64,000 nucleotides of DNA from Paraburkholderia hiiakae (GCF_904848665.1 NZ_CAJHCQ010000024.1:62001-126000), one strand, 5' to 3'. Positions 42,313-51,767 are shown, numbered from the stretch's first letter. Notes: generated from the sequence alone by a model not told the origin. Translations and numbers: made by a program.

Positions 42313-43185
42313 ATGACGGACCTGTTACTGCAATCGCTGTATTCGGGCGTGCTCGTGGGCGGCGCCTATGCGCTCGTCGCGCTGGGGCTCGCGCTGGTGT
42401 TCGGCTCGATGCGCATCATCAATCTCGCGCACGGCGAACTCGTGCTGCTTGCCGCCTATATCGCCTATACGTTCGAGACAAAGCTCGGCCTCAATCCCGT
42501 GTTCGCGATTCCGGTGGCGATTCCCGTGGTATGCGCGGCTGCGGCTGCGGCGTGGTATCTCGTGAGCCGCATCAAGCGCGACCGTGAGCTGAACTCGCTG
42601 ATCCTCACCTACGGCATCGGCATCGTGCTGACCAATGCCGTGCTGCTAGGCTGGGGCGCCGACGTGCGCTCGACCGGCAGCGCCTGGCTGCAGGACAGCG
42701 TGATGCTCGGCAACCTGCTTTCCATGCGCAGCGAAGTGCTCTCGTTCGGTATCAGCGTCGCGCTGATGCTTGCGCTCTGGTGGTGGCTCTCGCGCTCCTG
42801 GTATGGCCGCGCCGTGCGCGCGATCTCCAGCAACCGAGACGCGGCGCGCCTGATGGGCATCGACCCGCGCAAGACCGAACTGATCTCGTTCGTCGTCGCG
42901 GGGCTGCTCGCCTCGTGCGCGGGCGTGTCGATCTACGCGTCGAGCGCGATCCAGCCTTCCATTGGCGAGGCGCTTACCGTCAAGGCGTTCATCATCACCG
43001 TGCTCGCCGGCGTGGGCTCGATTCCGGGCGTGCTGGCGGGCGCGATGCTGCTCGGCATTACCGAGGCGCTCACCGTCACGCTCGCCAGTTCGGCGCTGCA
43101 GGAACTCGCGGGCATGTTGCTGTTTCTGCTCGTGCTCTACGTGCTGCCGAACGGCTTGTTCGGCGTGGCAAAACGAAGGGGATGA
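42313..43185 (+). CDS. Liv-type ABC importer permease (LivH-like)
   Basis: 290-residue permease with about eight helices. LLLQSLYSGVLVGGAYALVALGLALVFGSMRIINLAHGEL is the family N-terminus, and the coupling segment reads GIDPRKTELISFVVAGLLASCAG. ATG 42313 follows GAAGGAGTCGCG. It forms the channel with the next gene. Confidence 0.93.
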   Translation: MTDLLLQSLYSGVLVGGAYALVALGLALVFGSMRIINLAHGELVLLAAYIAYTFETKLGLNPVFAIPVAIPVVCAAAAAAWYLVSRIKRDRELNSLILTYGIGIVLTNAVLLGWGADVRSTGSAWLQDSVMLGNLLSMRSEVLSFGISVALMLALWWWLSRSWYGRAVRAISSNRDAARLMGIDPRKTELISFVVAGLLASCAGVSIYASSAIQPSIGEALTVKAFIITVLAGVGSIPGVLAGAMLLGITEALTVTLASSALQELAGMLLFLLVLYVLPNGLFGVAKRRG

Positions 43186-43190
43186 GATCG

Positions 43191-44180
43191 ATGTCGATAT
43201 TGAAAACCACAACGGCCTGGTCGGGCCCACGCGTGGCTGTGCTCGCCGTGGCGCTGGCTGTACTTTACGCGGGCGTGCCGCTCGTGTTCGGACAGAACCT
43301 GTACCTCATGAGTCTCGCGGTGGCCTCGCTCACGATCGCGGGCGTGGCGCTGGCGTGGGCGCTGCTCGGCAACCTCGGCGGCATGGTGAGCTTTGGGCAC
43401 GCCGCGTTTTTTGGCGTAGGTTCGTATATCTCCGCACTCCTCACGCTGAAGGCCGGCTGGCCCGTGTTTCCCGCGATGCTCGCGGGCGGCGTGGGAGCGG
43501 CCACCGCCTCGCTCGCCATGGCGCCCGCGCTGCGCCTGAAGGGGCCGTACTTCGCGCTCGCTATCCTCGCCTATGCGCAGATCTTCCGCATCATCGCGAC
43601 CGAATGGTCCGATCTCACCGGTGGCGCGAGCGGTCTCTCCAGCATTCCGGGGTTGCCGAAGGTGGCGGGCTTCGACTTCGGCAGCAAGAGCGGCGGCTAT
43701 CTCGTCGTGCTCACGCTCGTGCTCATGTTCGCCGCGATCTACGCGCGGCTGCGCGGCAGCCATGTAGGACTCGCGCTGCGTGCAATGCACGAGTCGGAGG
43801 ACGCCACGCGCGTGGTGGGCGTGAACAGTGTGATGCTCAAACTCGCCATGCTGATGCTCTCGGCGCTGATGACGGGGCTCGTTGGTGCATTCAACGCGCA
43901 CTACATCAACTTTCTCGAGCCCGATTACGCGTTCAATGCGAGCTGGGCTGTCGTGCCGATCATCGCGGCGATCTGCGGCGGCTATCGCACCATACTCGGG
44001 CCGCTGGTGGGCGCGGTGACGGTTTATCTGGTGGATCAACTCGTGCTCAAGAGCCTGCTGCCAACGGGGCACCAGATCGTGCTGGGCATCTTGCTCGTGG
44101 CGATGATCATCGTGAGCCCCGCGGGTCTGACCGCATTGCGTTTCAAACGTACCCGGCGAGGTGTTTATGCAGCAAGCTGA
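43191..44180 (+). CDS. Liv-type ABC importer permease (LivM-like)
   Basis: 329-residue permease of the LivM type (NLGGMVSFGHAAFFGVGSYISALL; MALRLKGPYFALAILAYAQIFRI-like block; VVGVNSVMLKLAMLMLSALMTGLVGAF). ATG 43191 is chosen over ATG 43182, which overlaps the livH-like stop, because AAGGGG (43176-43181) is correctly spaced only for 43191. Confidence 0.92.
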   Translation: MSILKTTTAWSGPRVAVLAVALAVLYAGVPLVFGQNLYLMSLAVASLTIAGVALAWALLGNLGGMVSFGHAAFFGVGSYISALLTLKAGWPVFPAMLAGGVGAATASLAMAPALRLKGPYFALAILAYAQIFRIIATEWSDLTGGASGLSSIPGLPKVAGFDFGSKSGGYLVVLTLVLMFAAIYARLRGSHVGLALRAMHESEDATRVVGVNSVMLKLAMLMLSALMTGLVGAFNAHYINFLEPDYAFNASWAVVPIIAAICGGYRTILGPLVGAVTVYLVDQLVLKSLLPTGHQIVLGILLVAMIIVSPAGLTALRFKRTRRGVYAAS

Positions 44181-44907
44181 ACAGGCAGCGGAGCTGCGCT
44201 TGCAGGATGTATCGATCCGTTTTGGCGGTATCACGGCAGTCAATGGGGTGTCGTTGTCGCTCGGCACGCGCGACGTGGTGGGGTTGGTGGGCCCGAACGG
44301 CGCAGGCAAGACGACGCTCTTCAACGCGATTTCAGGGCTCGTGCGGCCCACGAGCGGTTCGATCCGCTTCGGTGAGGTGGATCTGTTGAAATCGCCGCTC
44401 TATCGGCGCGCGCGCCTTGGCATCGGGCGCACGTTCCAGGTGCCGCAGCCCATGCACGAACTCACGGTGCGCGAGAACCTGATCGTCGCGCAACGCTTCG
44501 GCACGGGGCGCGTCGACGAGGCGCGCATCGACGAAATCCTCGCGTTCCTGGGTCTCGAAGCCAAGGCGCAGCGCGACGCGGCCACGGAACTCGCGCTGAC
44601 CGAACTCAAGGCGCTCGAAGTGGCGAAGGCGCTTGCCACGGGGCCGAAGCTGCTGTTGCTGGACGAGGTTCTGGGCGGCCTGGAGACGGCTACCAAGCGC
44701 CGCTTCATGCAAACGCTGCTGGCGGTGCATGAACAATACAATGTAGGCATCCTGATCATCGAGCACGATATCGAAACCGTGATGAACCTGTGCCGCCGCG
44801 TGTGCGTGCTCAACTTCGGCAAGCTGATCGCCGATGGCCCGCCCGCCGAAGTGTTCCGCGATCCCGAAGTCGTGCGCAGCTATACGGGGGAGGCCGCCCA
44901 TGCTTGA
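44167..44907 (+). CDS. Liv-type ABC importer ATP-binding protein (LivG-like)
   Basis: 246-residue ATPase with Walker A GPNGAGKTT, Q-loop FQVPQPMHE and Walker B KLLLLDEVLGGLE. The signature region is unusual, ELALTELKALEVAKAL, with ALTELK where most LivG proteins have LSxGxQ/LSYGxQ. If real, this is a degenerate C-loop. The end of the protein is normal. It overlaps the permease gene by 14 bases. Confidence 0.88.
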   Translation: MQQAEQAAELRLQDVSIRFGGITAVNGVSLSLGTRDVVGLVGPNGAGKTTLFNAISGLVRPTSGSIRFGEVDLLKSPLYRRARLGIGRTFQVPQPMHELTVRENLIVAQRFGTGRVDEARIDEILAFLGLEAKAQRDAATELALTELKALEVAKALATGPKLLLLDEVLGGLETATKRRFMQTLLAVHEQYNVGILIIEHDIETVMNLCRRVCVLNFGKLIADGPPAEVFRDPEVVRSYTGEAAHA

Positions 44908-45601
44908 GGTTAGCAGCGCCCGCGCCGGCTATGGCGCGATCAACGTGTTGTGGGACGTTTCGCTTGATATCGCGGCCGGCGAGGTCACGACCATCGTGGG
45001 CCCGAACGGCGCAGGCAAGACCACACTGCTGCGCGCGATCATGGGGCTCGTGCCGCTGGAGCGCGGTCAGATCACCTTCGACGGCGCGCCGCTCGCGGGC
45101 GTGCCGACCTGGGACATGGCGCAGCGCGGTATTGCGATGGTGCCCGAAGGCCGCATGATCTTCCGCGACATGTCGATCGAGGAGAATCTGATGCTGGGCG
45201 CGTTCGCAAAGACGCGGCGCGCTGGGGCGAAATCGCAGCTCGAAGAGGTCTACGCGCTGTTTCCGCTGCTCAAGGAGCGCCGGGCGCTGCCGGCGGGCAC
45301 GCTATCGGGGGGACAGGCGCAGATGCTGGCGCTCGGGCGCGGGCTCATGTCCTCGCCGCAGCTCATGCTGATCGACGAGCCTTCGCTTGGCCTCGCGCCC
45401 GTCATGGTGCAGGAAGTGTTCGCGATTCTCGATCGTGTCAAGGCGGCGGGGCGGACCATCGTACTGGTGGAGCAGAACACCAATATGGCGTTGCGCCTCG
45501 CCGATCAGGTGTATCTGATGCAGGGCGGCAAGGTCACGTTCGCGGCGCGCGCGAAGGACGTGAACGTAGATGAGCTTCACGACATGTACTTCGCGCGCTA
45601 G
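44900..45601 (+). CDS. Liv-type ABC importer ATP-binding protein (LivF-like)
   Basis: 233-residue ATPase with Walker A GPNGAGKTT, AMVPEGRMIFRDMSIEENLMLGAF, canonical signature LSGGQAQML and Walker B LMLIDEPSLGLAP. It overlaps the LivG-like gene by 8 bases. Its stop is only 3 bases from the stop of the convergent monooxygenase gene, leaving no room for a separate terminator. Confidence 0.93.
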   Translation: MLEVSSARAGYGAINVLWDVSLDIAAGEVTTIVGPNGAGKTTLLRAIMGLVPLERGQITFDGAPLAGVPTWDMAQRGIAMVPEGRMIFRDMSIEENLMLGAFAKTRRAGAKSQLEEVYALFPLLKERRALPAGTLSGGQAQMLALGRGLMSSPQLMLIDEPSLGLAPVMVQEVFAILDRVKAAGRTIVLVEQNTNMALRLADQVYLMQGGKVTFAARAKDVNVDELHDMYFAR

Positions 45602-45604
45602 CTG

Positions 45605-46813
45605 TCACACCGCGCCGGTTTCGAGGCAGTTCCCGGCGCGCCACCCGTAGAGCCATTGCAGCGAGTCGTAGAACTCGTCCTGGCTGCGCCCCACCCACAG
45701 CGCGTTGCGCACCAGACGGTCCACGCCCTTCGCGTGGTAGATGCGGCCCATTTCGCGCGCGGAGTAGAGTACGCGTGCCGTGCGCGGAATGCGCGCCGCT
45801 TCATAGCGCTTGAATGCCTCGACGAAATCGCCATCGGCCGCCTTGACGGCAACGCCCAGTGTGACCGCGTCTTCGAGCGCCTGGCAGGCGCCCTGCGCCA
45901 TGTACTGCGTCATCGGGTGCGCGGCGTCGCCGAGTATCGTGGCGCACCCAAAGCTCCATTGTTCGACAGGGTCGCGGTCGGCCGTGGCCCAACGCTTCCA
46001 CGATGTGGGCCGGTCGAGCATCTGGCGCGGCAACGCGTGAACGCCTTCGAAGTACGAAAGGACTTCTTCCTTGCTGCCGTCACGCACGCCCCAGACTTCC
46101 TGCTCACGGCTGTGGAAGGTCACGACGAGGTTGTACTGCCGGCCACCGCGCAGCGGGTAGTGTACGAGGTGGCAGTGCGGCCCCGCCCACACCACGGGCG
46201 CGTTGATCTGCAGATCCTTCGGCATGTTGTCCACGTCCACCACGGCGCGGTAGACCACGTGGCCCGTCACGCGCGGCTCGTCGCCGATCAGCGCCGCGCG
46301 CACCGCGGACTTCACACCGTCGCAGCCGATCACAGCGTCAGCGCTGTAGCGCTCGCCATGCTGGTCGATCACGGTTGCGCCTCGCTCGTTGTGTTCGAGC
46401 GACATGATTTGCGTGTCGGTGCGGAACTGGATGAGTGGGTTGTCCTTGACGGCTTCGAGAATCGACAGATGAATGTCCGCGCGATGAATCACGCCATACG
46501 GATTGCCAAAGCGCTCGCGAAAGCGTTCGCTCGTTTCGATGCGTGCGACGGGCTTGGCGTTGGTCGCGTCCATGAGCGTTAGCGAATCGGTGAACACCGC
46601 GCGATTGCGCGCCGCTTCGCCCGCGCCGAGCGCGTCGAGCGCCGTGAACGCATTGGGCCCGAGCTGGATTCCCGCGCCGATCTCGCCGATCTGCGGGGCT
46701 TGCTCGAGCAGCAGCACGCGGACGTTGGCCCGCGCGAGCGCGAGCGCCGCGGCAAGTCCACCGATGCCGCCGCCTACCACGATCGCGCTGCGGGTGGCGT
46801 TTGAGGTATGCAT
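45605..46813 (-). CDS. FAD-dependent aromatic monooxygenase, probable 3-hydroxybenzoate 6-hydroxylase
   Basis: 402-residue single-component flavoprotein hydroxylase. GxGxxG dinucleotide motif in SAIVVGGGIGGLAAALALA, DG motif GCDGVKSAVR, and GD motif ILGDAAHPMTQYMAQGACQALEDA. The length and the adjoining gentisate genes point to para-hydroxylation of 3-hydroxybenzoate to gentisate with NADH and O2. Salicylate 5-hydroxylase is a different, multicomponent enzyme. Last gene of the leftward gentisate operon. Confidence 0.88.
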   Translation of the reverse strand: MHTSNATRSAIVVGGGIGGLAAALALARANVRVLLLEQAPQIGEIGAGIQLGPNAFTALDALGAGEAARNRAVFTDSLTLMDATNAKPVARIETSERFRERFGNPYGVIHRADIHLSILEAVKDNPLIQFRTDTQIMSLEHNERGATVIDQHGERYSADAVIGCDGVKSAVRAALIGDEPRVTGHVVYRAVVDVDNMPKDLQINAPVVWAGPHCHLVHYPLRGGRQYNLVVTFHSREQEVWGVRDGSKEEVLSYFEGVHALPRQMLDRPTSWKRWATADRDPVEQWSFGCATILGDAAHPMTQYMAQGACQALEDAVTLGVAVKAADGDFVEAFKRYEAARIPRTARVLYSAREMGRIYHAKGVDRLVRNALWVGRSQDEFYDSLQWLYGWRAGNCLETGAV

Positions 46814-46849
46814 GTCTTGTCTCCTGAATGACTTGTTTGAGGCGCGTTG

Positions 46850-47500
46850 CTAGGTGGTGTAATCGGGCTGACGCTGCGGCTCAGCCGCAGCGAATGCGGG
46901 ATGCTCACTGGCGTGCCGATAAACAGCCATGCTGCGTTCGTACGCTAAGAGGTCGCAGCCCATGCGCAGCGCATTGGCGATTTGCGGCACGAGGCAGCAG
47001 TCGGCGAGTGTCGGCGCAGCGCCGAAGCACCACGGTCCATCGTGCGACGTTGCGGCTTGCGCGAGCAGGCGTTCGACGCTAGCCATGCCTTCTGCGATCC
47101 AGTGGCGATACCACGCGCTTTTCTGTTCTGGCGATACTTCCAGCACATCCTGCAGATACTTGAGCACGCGCAGGTTGTTGACAGGGTGGATATCGCAGCC
47201 AATCAGGTAGGCGAGTTCGAGCACGCGCGCACGCGCTTGCGGCTCTGCCGGAATCAAGCGCGGCTCGGGATAGCGCGCGTCGAGCCAGTCGATGATGGCG
47301 AGCGACTGGCCCAGATGGAAGTCGCCTTCGACGATCGCCGGCACCGCCGCCGAAGCGTTGATGTGCTCGACGTAGTTCGGTGCGCGATGCTCGCCGGTGC
47401 GGATGTTGACGCCGAGATATTCATGCTCGACGCCCTTGAGCCGCAATGCGATGCGCACGCGGTACGAAGTCGAGCTATTGAAGAAGCTGTAGAGCTGCAC
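46850..47500 (-). CDS. maiA: Maleylpyruvate/maleylacetoacetate isomerase, zeta-class GST fold
   Basis: 216 residues beginning (GTG 47500, after AGGAAAG) QLYSFFNSSTSYRVRIALRLKG, the zeta-GST active-site motif SSxSxRVRIAL. LGQSLAIIDWLDARYPEPRLIP and the C-terminal helical domain follow. With glutathione it isomerises maleylpyruvate, the gentisate ring-cleavage product, to fumarylpyruvate. It lies between the hydrolase and hydroxylase genes of the operon. Confidence 0.92.
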   Translation of the reverse strand: MQLYSFFNSSTSYRVRIALRLKGVEHEYLGVNIRTGEHRAPNYVEHINASAAVPAIVEGDFHLGQSLAIIDWLDARYPEPRLIPAEPQARARVLELAYLIGCDIHPVNNLRVLKYLQDVLEVSPEQKSAWYRHWIAEGMASVERLLAQAATSHDGPWCFGAAPTLADCCLVPQIANALRMGCDLLAYERSMAVYRHASEHPAFAAAEPQRQPDYTT

Positions 47501-47529
47501 GATGGACTTTCCTGTAGAACGGATGCAGC

Positions 47530-48228
47530 TCAATCCACCTTGACGGTCAGCTCGCCCAGGCGCTCGACGCCTACCCTCATGGTGTCGCCCGCTTTCACCG
47601 GGCCCACGCCTTCGGGCGTGCCGGTGAAGATCACATCGCCCGGTTCGAGGCGGAAGAACTTCGAGAGATACGAAACCGTTTCGGCAACCGACCAGATCAG
47701 GTGCGAAACATCGCTCTTTTGCTTCGTTTCGCCGTTCACGGTGAGCCACAGGCTCGCGTTTTCAAAGTGGCCGGCGACGCTGGCCGGATGCACGGGCCCC
47801 ACCGGCGCGGAAAGATCGAACGCCTTGCCGATCTCCCAGGGGCGGCCCATTTCGCGCATCTTCATCTGCAGGTCGCGGCGCGTCATGTCGAGGCCCACGG
47901 CGTAGCCCCACACGTGCGAGAGCGCATCGTCCTCGGCGATGTCCGAGCCTGCCTTGCCGATCACCGCCACGAGTTCGGCCTCGTAGTGGTAGTTCTGCGT
48001 TTGCGCGGGATACGGCAATTCGAGCGTTTCGCCATAGGCAACGGGCACGATGGCGTTATCGGGCTTGCAGAAGAAGAAGGGCGGATCGCGGTCCGGGTCG
48101 AAGCCCATTTCGCGCGCATGCGCGGCGTAATTGCGGCCCACGCAATAGACGCGACGTACGGCGAACTGATCGGTGGAGCCGGCAACGGCAAGGGCGACGG
48201 GCGCCTCGGGCTGAAAAACGAATGCCAT
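47530..48228 (-). CDS. Fumarylpyruvate hydrolase (fumarylacetoacetate hydrolase family)
   Basis: 232-residue FAH-fold hydrolase with RRVYCVGRNYAAHAREMGFDP, the metal ligands E/E/D in YHYEAELVAVIGK, VWGYAVGLDMTRRDLQ, and the C-terminal VIFTGTPEGVGPVKAGD. It cleaves fumarylpyruvate to fumarate and pyruvate, the last step of the gentisate pathway. It lies downstream of the dioxygenase and upstream of the isomerase. Confidence 0.92.
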   Translation of the reverse strand: MAFVFQPEAPVALAVAGSTDQFAVRRVYCVGRNYAAHAREMGFDPDRDPPFFFCKPDNAIVPVAYGETLELPYPAQTQNYHYEAELVAVIGKAGSDIAEDDALSHVWGYAVGLDMTRRDLQMKMREMGRPWEIGKAFDLSAPVGPVHPASVAGHFENASLWLTVNGETKQKSDVSHLIWSVAETVSYLSKFFRLEPGDVIFTGTPEGVGPVKAGDTMRVGVERLGELTVKVD

Positions 48229-48324
48229 AATGGTTTGCTCTTTGAGAGAGTGACTAGATTGATATGGATTGCGAATTGATGGGCGGGCTCGTATCAGATC
48301 GAACGGGCGCTCGCCGTCAAGGCA

Positions 48325-49383
48325 TTAGCCGATGCGTTCCTCGCGCAGCAGATTGAGCGCGGTGAGCACAGGACGATCGGAATAACTGAAGAGCACGGTG
48401 TCGCTTTGCGCTTCGAGTTGCACCGGCGCCCACGAGGGCGCGACGAACACGTCGTGCGGGTCGAACGTGAAGCGCTCTTCGCCGATGCGCGCCGCGCCGC
48501 GGCCTTCCACCACGCAATAGACGGTCGAATCGGTGCTGCGGTACGTCTTGCCCTTGAAGCCCTTCGGCAAAAACTGCATGAAGGTGGCCATGGTGGGCAT
48601 GGGCCAGCCGCCCGTGGCCGGATTCACGTAGCGCAGCTTCACGCCGTCCCAGTCGTCGAGGTCGCCGTTGCGGTAAAGCGTGTCGAGCGCTTCGCGGCTG
48701 CGCGCGTACGGGTAGCTGAAGATCGGCGAGGTCGGATCGTTCACCGTGTGTCGCATCGGCAGCATGTTGTGGCCGAAGCGCGCGTAGCTGTCGCCTTCGG
48801 GGCGCGCGACGGGCTGCGTGGCCTCGGAGTAGTTCTCGGCAAAGCCCGCGTCGAGTTGCGCGATCAGTGGAATGTCCAGACCGTCGAGCCACACCACGGG
48901 CTCGCCGCCTTCCTCGACGGACGGGTTGCCGTGATCGTGCCACGTCCACGAGGGCGTGATGATGAAGTCGCCGGGATGCATGGTCGTGCGCTCGCCGTTC
49001 ACGGCTGTCCATGCGCCCTTGCCTTCGACGATGAAGCGAAGCGCCGATTGCGTATGACGATGGCTCGGAGCGATCTCGCCGGGCAGGATCAACTGCAGGC
49101 CGCCGTAGAGATTGGGCGTAAGGCTCGATTTGCCAGGCAGTCCGGGGTTTTCAAGCACGAGCACGCGCCGGATCGCCTCTTCGGCGCTGATGACCGAGCC
49201 CGCCTGCATGACGAGTTCGCGCAGTTGCGCGTACTTCCAGATGGCGGGCAGCGCCTGCGGGCGCGGCGACTTCGGCACGAGGGCGTGCAGCGACTCCCAG
49301 AGCGGCGACATGCCGCTGCGCGCGATCTGCGTGTAGTAGGCGGCGCGTTCGGGCGTGACTGCGTTGGCTGACATGCTGGACAT
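48325..49383 (-). CDS. gtdA: Gentisate 1,2-dioxygenase
   Basis: 352-residue bicupin. The first cupin holds the Fe ligands in APSHRHTQSALRFIVEGKG and FIITPSWTWHDHGNP, followed by VVWLDGLDIPLI, all typical of gentisate dioxygenases. The second cupin lacks metal ligands, as usual. It opens the ring of gentisate to maleylpyruvate using Fe(II) and O2. ATG 49383 follows AAAGGAG. First gene of the leftward operon, divergent from the LysR gene at 49532. Confidence 0.95.
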   Translation of the reverse strand: MSSMSANAVTPERAAYYTQIARSGMSPLWESLHALVPKSPRPQALPAIWKYAQLRELVMQAGSVISAEEAIRRVLVLENPGLPGKSSLTPNLYGGLQLILPGEIAPSHRHTQSALRFIVEGKGAWTAVNGERTTMHPGDFIITPSWTWHDHGNPSVEEGGEPVVWLDGLDIPLIAQLDAGFAENYSEATQPVARPEGDSYARFGHNMLPMRHTVNDPTSPIFSYPYARSREALDTLYRNGDLDDWDGVKLRYVNPATGGWPMPTMATFMQFLPKGFKGKTYRSTDSTVYCVVEGRGAARIGEERFTFDPHDVFVAPSWAPVQLEAQSDTVLFSYSDRPVLTALNLLREERIG

Positions 49384-49481
49384 GCGAGTCTCCTTTGTTC
49401 CTGTGTATTTGTCGGTGCTGCGTTGCGTTTGCATTGCCGTTGAACGAATTTATAAGCCAGCGAGCCATATCCAGTAAAATC

Positions 49482-49500
49482 ATGAATTCTTCTGATTCAT
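49482..49500. promoter_or_regulatory. Inverted repeat, candidate LysR binding site
   Basis: ATGAAT-N7-ATTCAT lies between the divergent gentisate dioxygenase and LysR genes, 32 bases before the LysR start. Its size and position fit a LysR-type recognition site. Confidence 0.55.
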
Positions 49501-49531
49501 ATGTTTTTGGGTATAGCTTGGTGGGGGGCAC

Positions 49532-50470
49532 ATGGACTGGACACATCGCCTGCGTCTGCGGCACCTGCAGATGCTGCTTTCCGTGGCGCAGACCGGCAAT
49601 CTCAGTCAGTCGGCCGAGGCGCTCAACACCACACAGCCGGCGCTTTCCAAGTGGCTCAAGGACCTCGAGGCCGACATCGGCTTGCCGCTGTTCGAGCGCC
49701 ACGCGCGCGGTCTGCGGCCCACGCCCTATGGCGAGGCGCTGATCGAGCACGCGCGGCGCATCGAGGGCCATCTCGACAGCGCGCGCGACGACATGGACGC
49801 GCTGCGTGAAGGCGGCAGCGGGCTGATCTCTATCGGCACGTCGGGCGTTTCGGCGGCGGACACGGTGCCGCTTGCGGTCGCGCGGCTCGTCGAGGCGATG
49901 CCGCGCGCGCAGGTGCGTCTCGTGGAAAGCACGATGAACCTCATGATGCCGGCGCTCGTGCATGGGGACCTCGATGTCGTCGTGGGACGCGCGGCCAACG
50001 CGCAGGTCGACCCGACGCTCGAAATGGAAACGCTCTATCGCGACCCGGTGAACTTCGTCGTGGGGCTCGGGCATCCGCTAGCGAAACGCCGCAAGCTGGA
50101 CTGGCCCGATTTGTTCGAGTATGCGTGGATCGTCTGGCCGCCGGGCACGCCCATTCGCACGGCGCTCGAAACGGCGCTCGCGGCAGCGGGGCGCAGCATG
50201 CCGCGTCACACCGTGGAATCGAATTCGTCGATGCTCAATGTGACGCTGCTGAACCAGACGCGCCTGATCGGCGTGGCCTCGCATCGCGCGGCCGTGCGCT
50301 TCGAGCGGCTAAACGTGCTGCGCGTGCTTGCCATGCCGATGCCGCTCGGCAGTTCGGGCGCAGTGGGCATGTACTGGCGGCGCGACAGCGTGAGCCGCGC
50401 CGCAGTGGCGCTGGCGCTGGATTGTTTGCGCGAGAGTGCGAATCCGCCGGGGGATGGCGCGGGGCAGTGA
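49532..50470 (+). CDS. LysR-family regulator of the gentisate operon
   Basis: 312 residues. The HTH at about 8-65 reads RHLQMLLSVAQTGNLSQSAEALNTTQPALSKWLKDLEADIGLPLFERHARGL, in the subgroup of GbpR/PcaQ-like regulators that govern aromatic and sugar catabolism. It is divergent from gentisate dioxygenase with a 148-base intergenic region carrying an inverted repeat, the classic arrangement for control of the neighbouring operon. Confidence 0.92.
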   Translation: MDWTHRLRLRHLQMLLSVAQTGNLSQSAEALNTTQPALSKWLKDLEADIGLPLFERHARGLRPTPYGEALIEHARRIEGHLDSARDDMDALREGGSGLISIGTSGVSAADTVPLAVARLVEAMPRAQVRLVESTMNLMMPALVHGDLDVVVGRAANAQVDPTLEMETLYRDPVNFVVGLGHPLAKRRKLDWPDLFEYAWIVWPPGTPIRTALETALAAAGRSMPRHTVESNSSMLNVTLLNQTRLIGVASHRAAVRFERLNVLRVLAMPMPLGSSGAVGMYWRRDSVSRAAVALALDCLRESANPPGDGAGQ

Positions 50471-50585
50471 AGTGAAACGCTGACGAGGGACAACCTGGCG
50501 GAAACAGTCTGACGCTATGCTGCGCGCTCGGCGCGTGGCCACCGTTGCGCGGCTGGATTTTTCGCACACACAGGCTCTACCCGAA

Positions 50586-51002
50586 ATGAAAAAGCTCACC
50601 CTTGCAGGACTCGTACTCGCCAATGTGCTGTGTGCCGGCAGCGCGCTTGCGCAGACTCCGTTTGCACAGACTGCCCAGCGGACGGCGACTGCGGCGCAGG
50701 TCCCGGCCCCGGCACAGGCCGAAGCCCCCACGATCGATCAGGGCGATGGCTTCCTCGGCGTGTGCCAGAAGCCCGAGAATCTCGAGGCTTGCGTCATGTA
50801 TTACGGCGGCTACACGAACGGCGTGCTGGTGCAGTCCCTCATCGACAAGCAGCGGCCACGGTACTGTGTGCCGCCGGATATCAGCCGTAAGGATCAGCTC
50901 GCCGCCGTTACGACGTGGATGAAGCGAAACCTCGATCATGTTCTTGAACCCACCGCGGCCGTCATCTACAAGGCGCTGGTTGGCACGTTTCCCTGCAAGT
51001 AA
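50586..51002 (+). CDS. Small exported protein, Rap1a/Tai immunity-like
   Basis: 138 residues with a signal peptide at about 1-22 (NVLCAGSALAQ). The mature part has a Pro/Ala-rich linker, then a compact domain with four cysteines (GVCQKPENLEACVMYYGGYTNGV, RYCVPP, and the C-terminal FPCK) and LAAVTTWMKRNL. This cysteine and helix pattern is like Rap1a/Tai family proteins, some of which protect against type VI amidase effectors. No effector or secretion gene is near, so it may be a housekeeping homologue or orphan immunity protein. Assignment is from pattern only. Confidence 0.6.
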   Translation: MKKLTLAGLVLANVLCAGSALAQTPFAQTAQRTATAAQVPAPAQAEAPTIDQGDGFLGVCQKPENLEACVMYYGGYTNGVLVQSLIDKQRPRYCVPPDISRKDQLAAVTTWMKRNLDHVLEPTAAVIYKALVGTFPCK

Positions 51003-51260
51003 GCGCGACGCGTTTTTCGACGCTCGCGTTTCATGAAATCATGCGCGGTCCAGGGCTTTATCGAAAAGCGACTCCGTATTTTAAATCTGCACTTTGGCGA
51101 CGATTTCGAAGTGAGCGCGTGGTGCGCGCGTGAAGCTGCGCTCGCACGCGATGGCGAGGAACGCAGGGAGATCGCTGAAGATTTCGCGCGCCATGATGGG
51201 ATTCGCTCTGGGGGCGAGCGGAGCGAATCAAATCAAATCAAACACGTGCGCTGGAGGCGC

Positions 51261-51665
51261 TTATCCCGCCTCTTCGACGGCCAGCTCGAAGCCTTCGTCG
51301 AGCCAACCCGTTAAGCCGCCGATCATCACCTTGACGGGTCTTCCCAACTGCGCGAGCCGGATCGCACCACGCGTTGCACCATTGCAATGGGGACCCGCGC
51401 AGTAGGTCACGAACAACGTTTCGGCGGGGTATGCAGCGAGCTTCGACGCGACGATCTTCCCGTGCGGCAGATTGACTGCGCCCGGCACATGGCCCGCCGC
51501 ATAGAGCGCGGGACCGCGAACGTCGAGCAGCACGAAGCCCGGTGGTTCGCTGCCCGCGAGCGCTGCACGCACATCGGCGCAGTCGGTTTCGAAGCGCAGC
51601 GAGGCGTTGAAATGCGTGAGCGCTTCGGCGCTCCCGGCGGCAGGAATGGCGGATACGATCGACAT
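51261..51665 (-). CDS. Rhodanese-domain sulfurtransferase
   Basis: 134-residue single rhodanese domain. GFVLLDVRGPALYAAGHVPGAVNLPHGKI is the N-terminal block, the active-site loop lies in VTYCAGPHCNGATRGA, and the end reads VMIGGLTGWLDEGFEL. Probable thiosulfate- or persulfide-handling enzyme. It is divergent from an FtrA-like regulator with 102 bases between, a pairing that recurs in Burkholderia and suggests control by that regulator. Confidence 0.88.
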   Translation of the reverse strand: MSIVSAIPAAGSAEALTHFNASLRFETDCADVRAALAGSEPPGFVLLDVRGPALYAAGHVPGAVNLPHGKIVASKLAAYPAETLFVTYCAGPHCNGATRGAIRLAQLGRPVKVMIGGLTGWLDEGFELAVEEAG

Positions 51666-51767
51666 GAATGCGGCTCCTGAGTGTCGCGTTGAGGTGGCAT
51701 CCATTGTGCGAGGCAGGCTGCATGGCAAGCTAGTGGCACGATTGCCAATCTCCGGTAACATCGCGCC

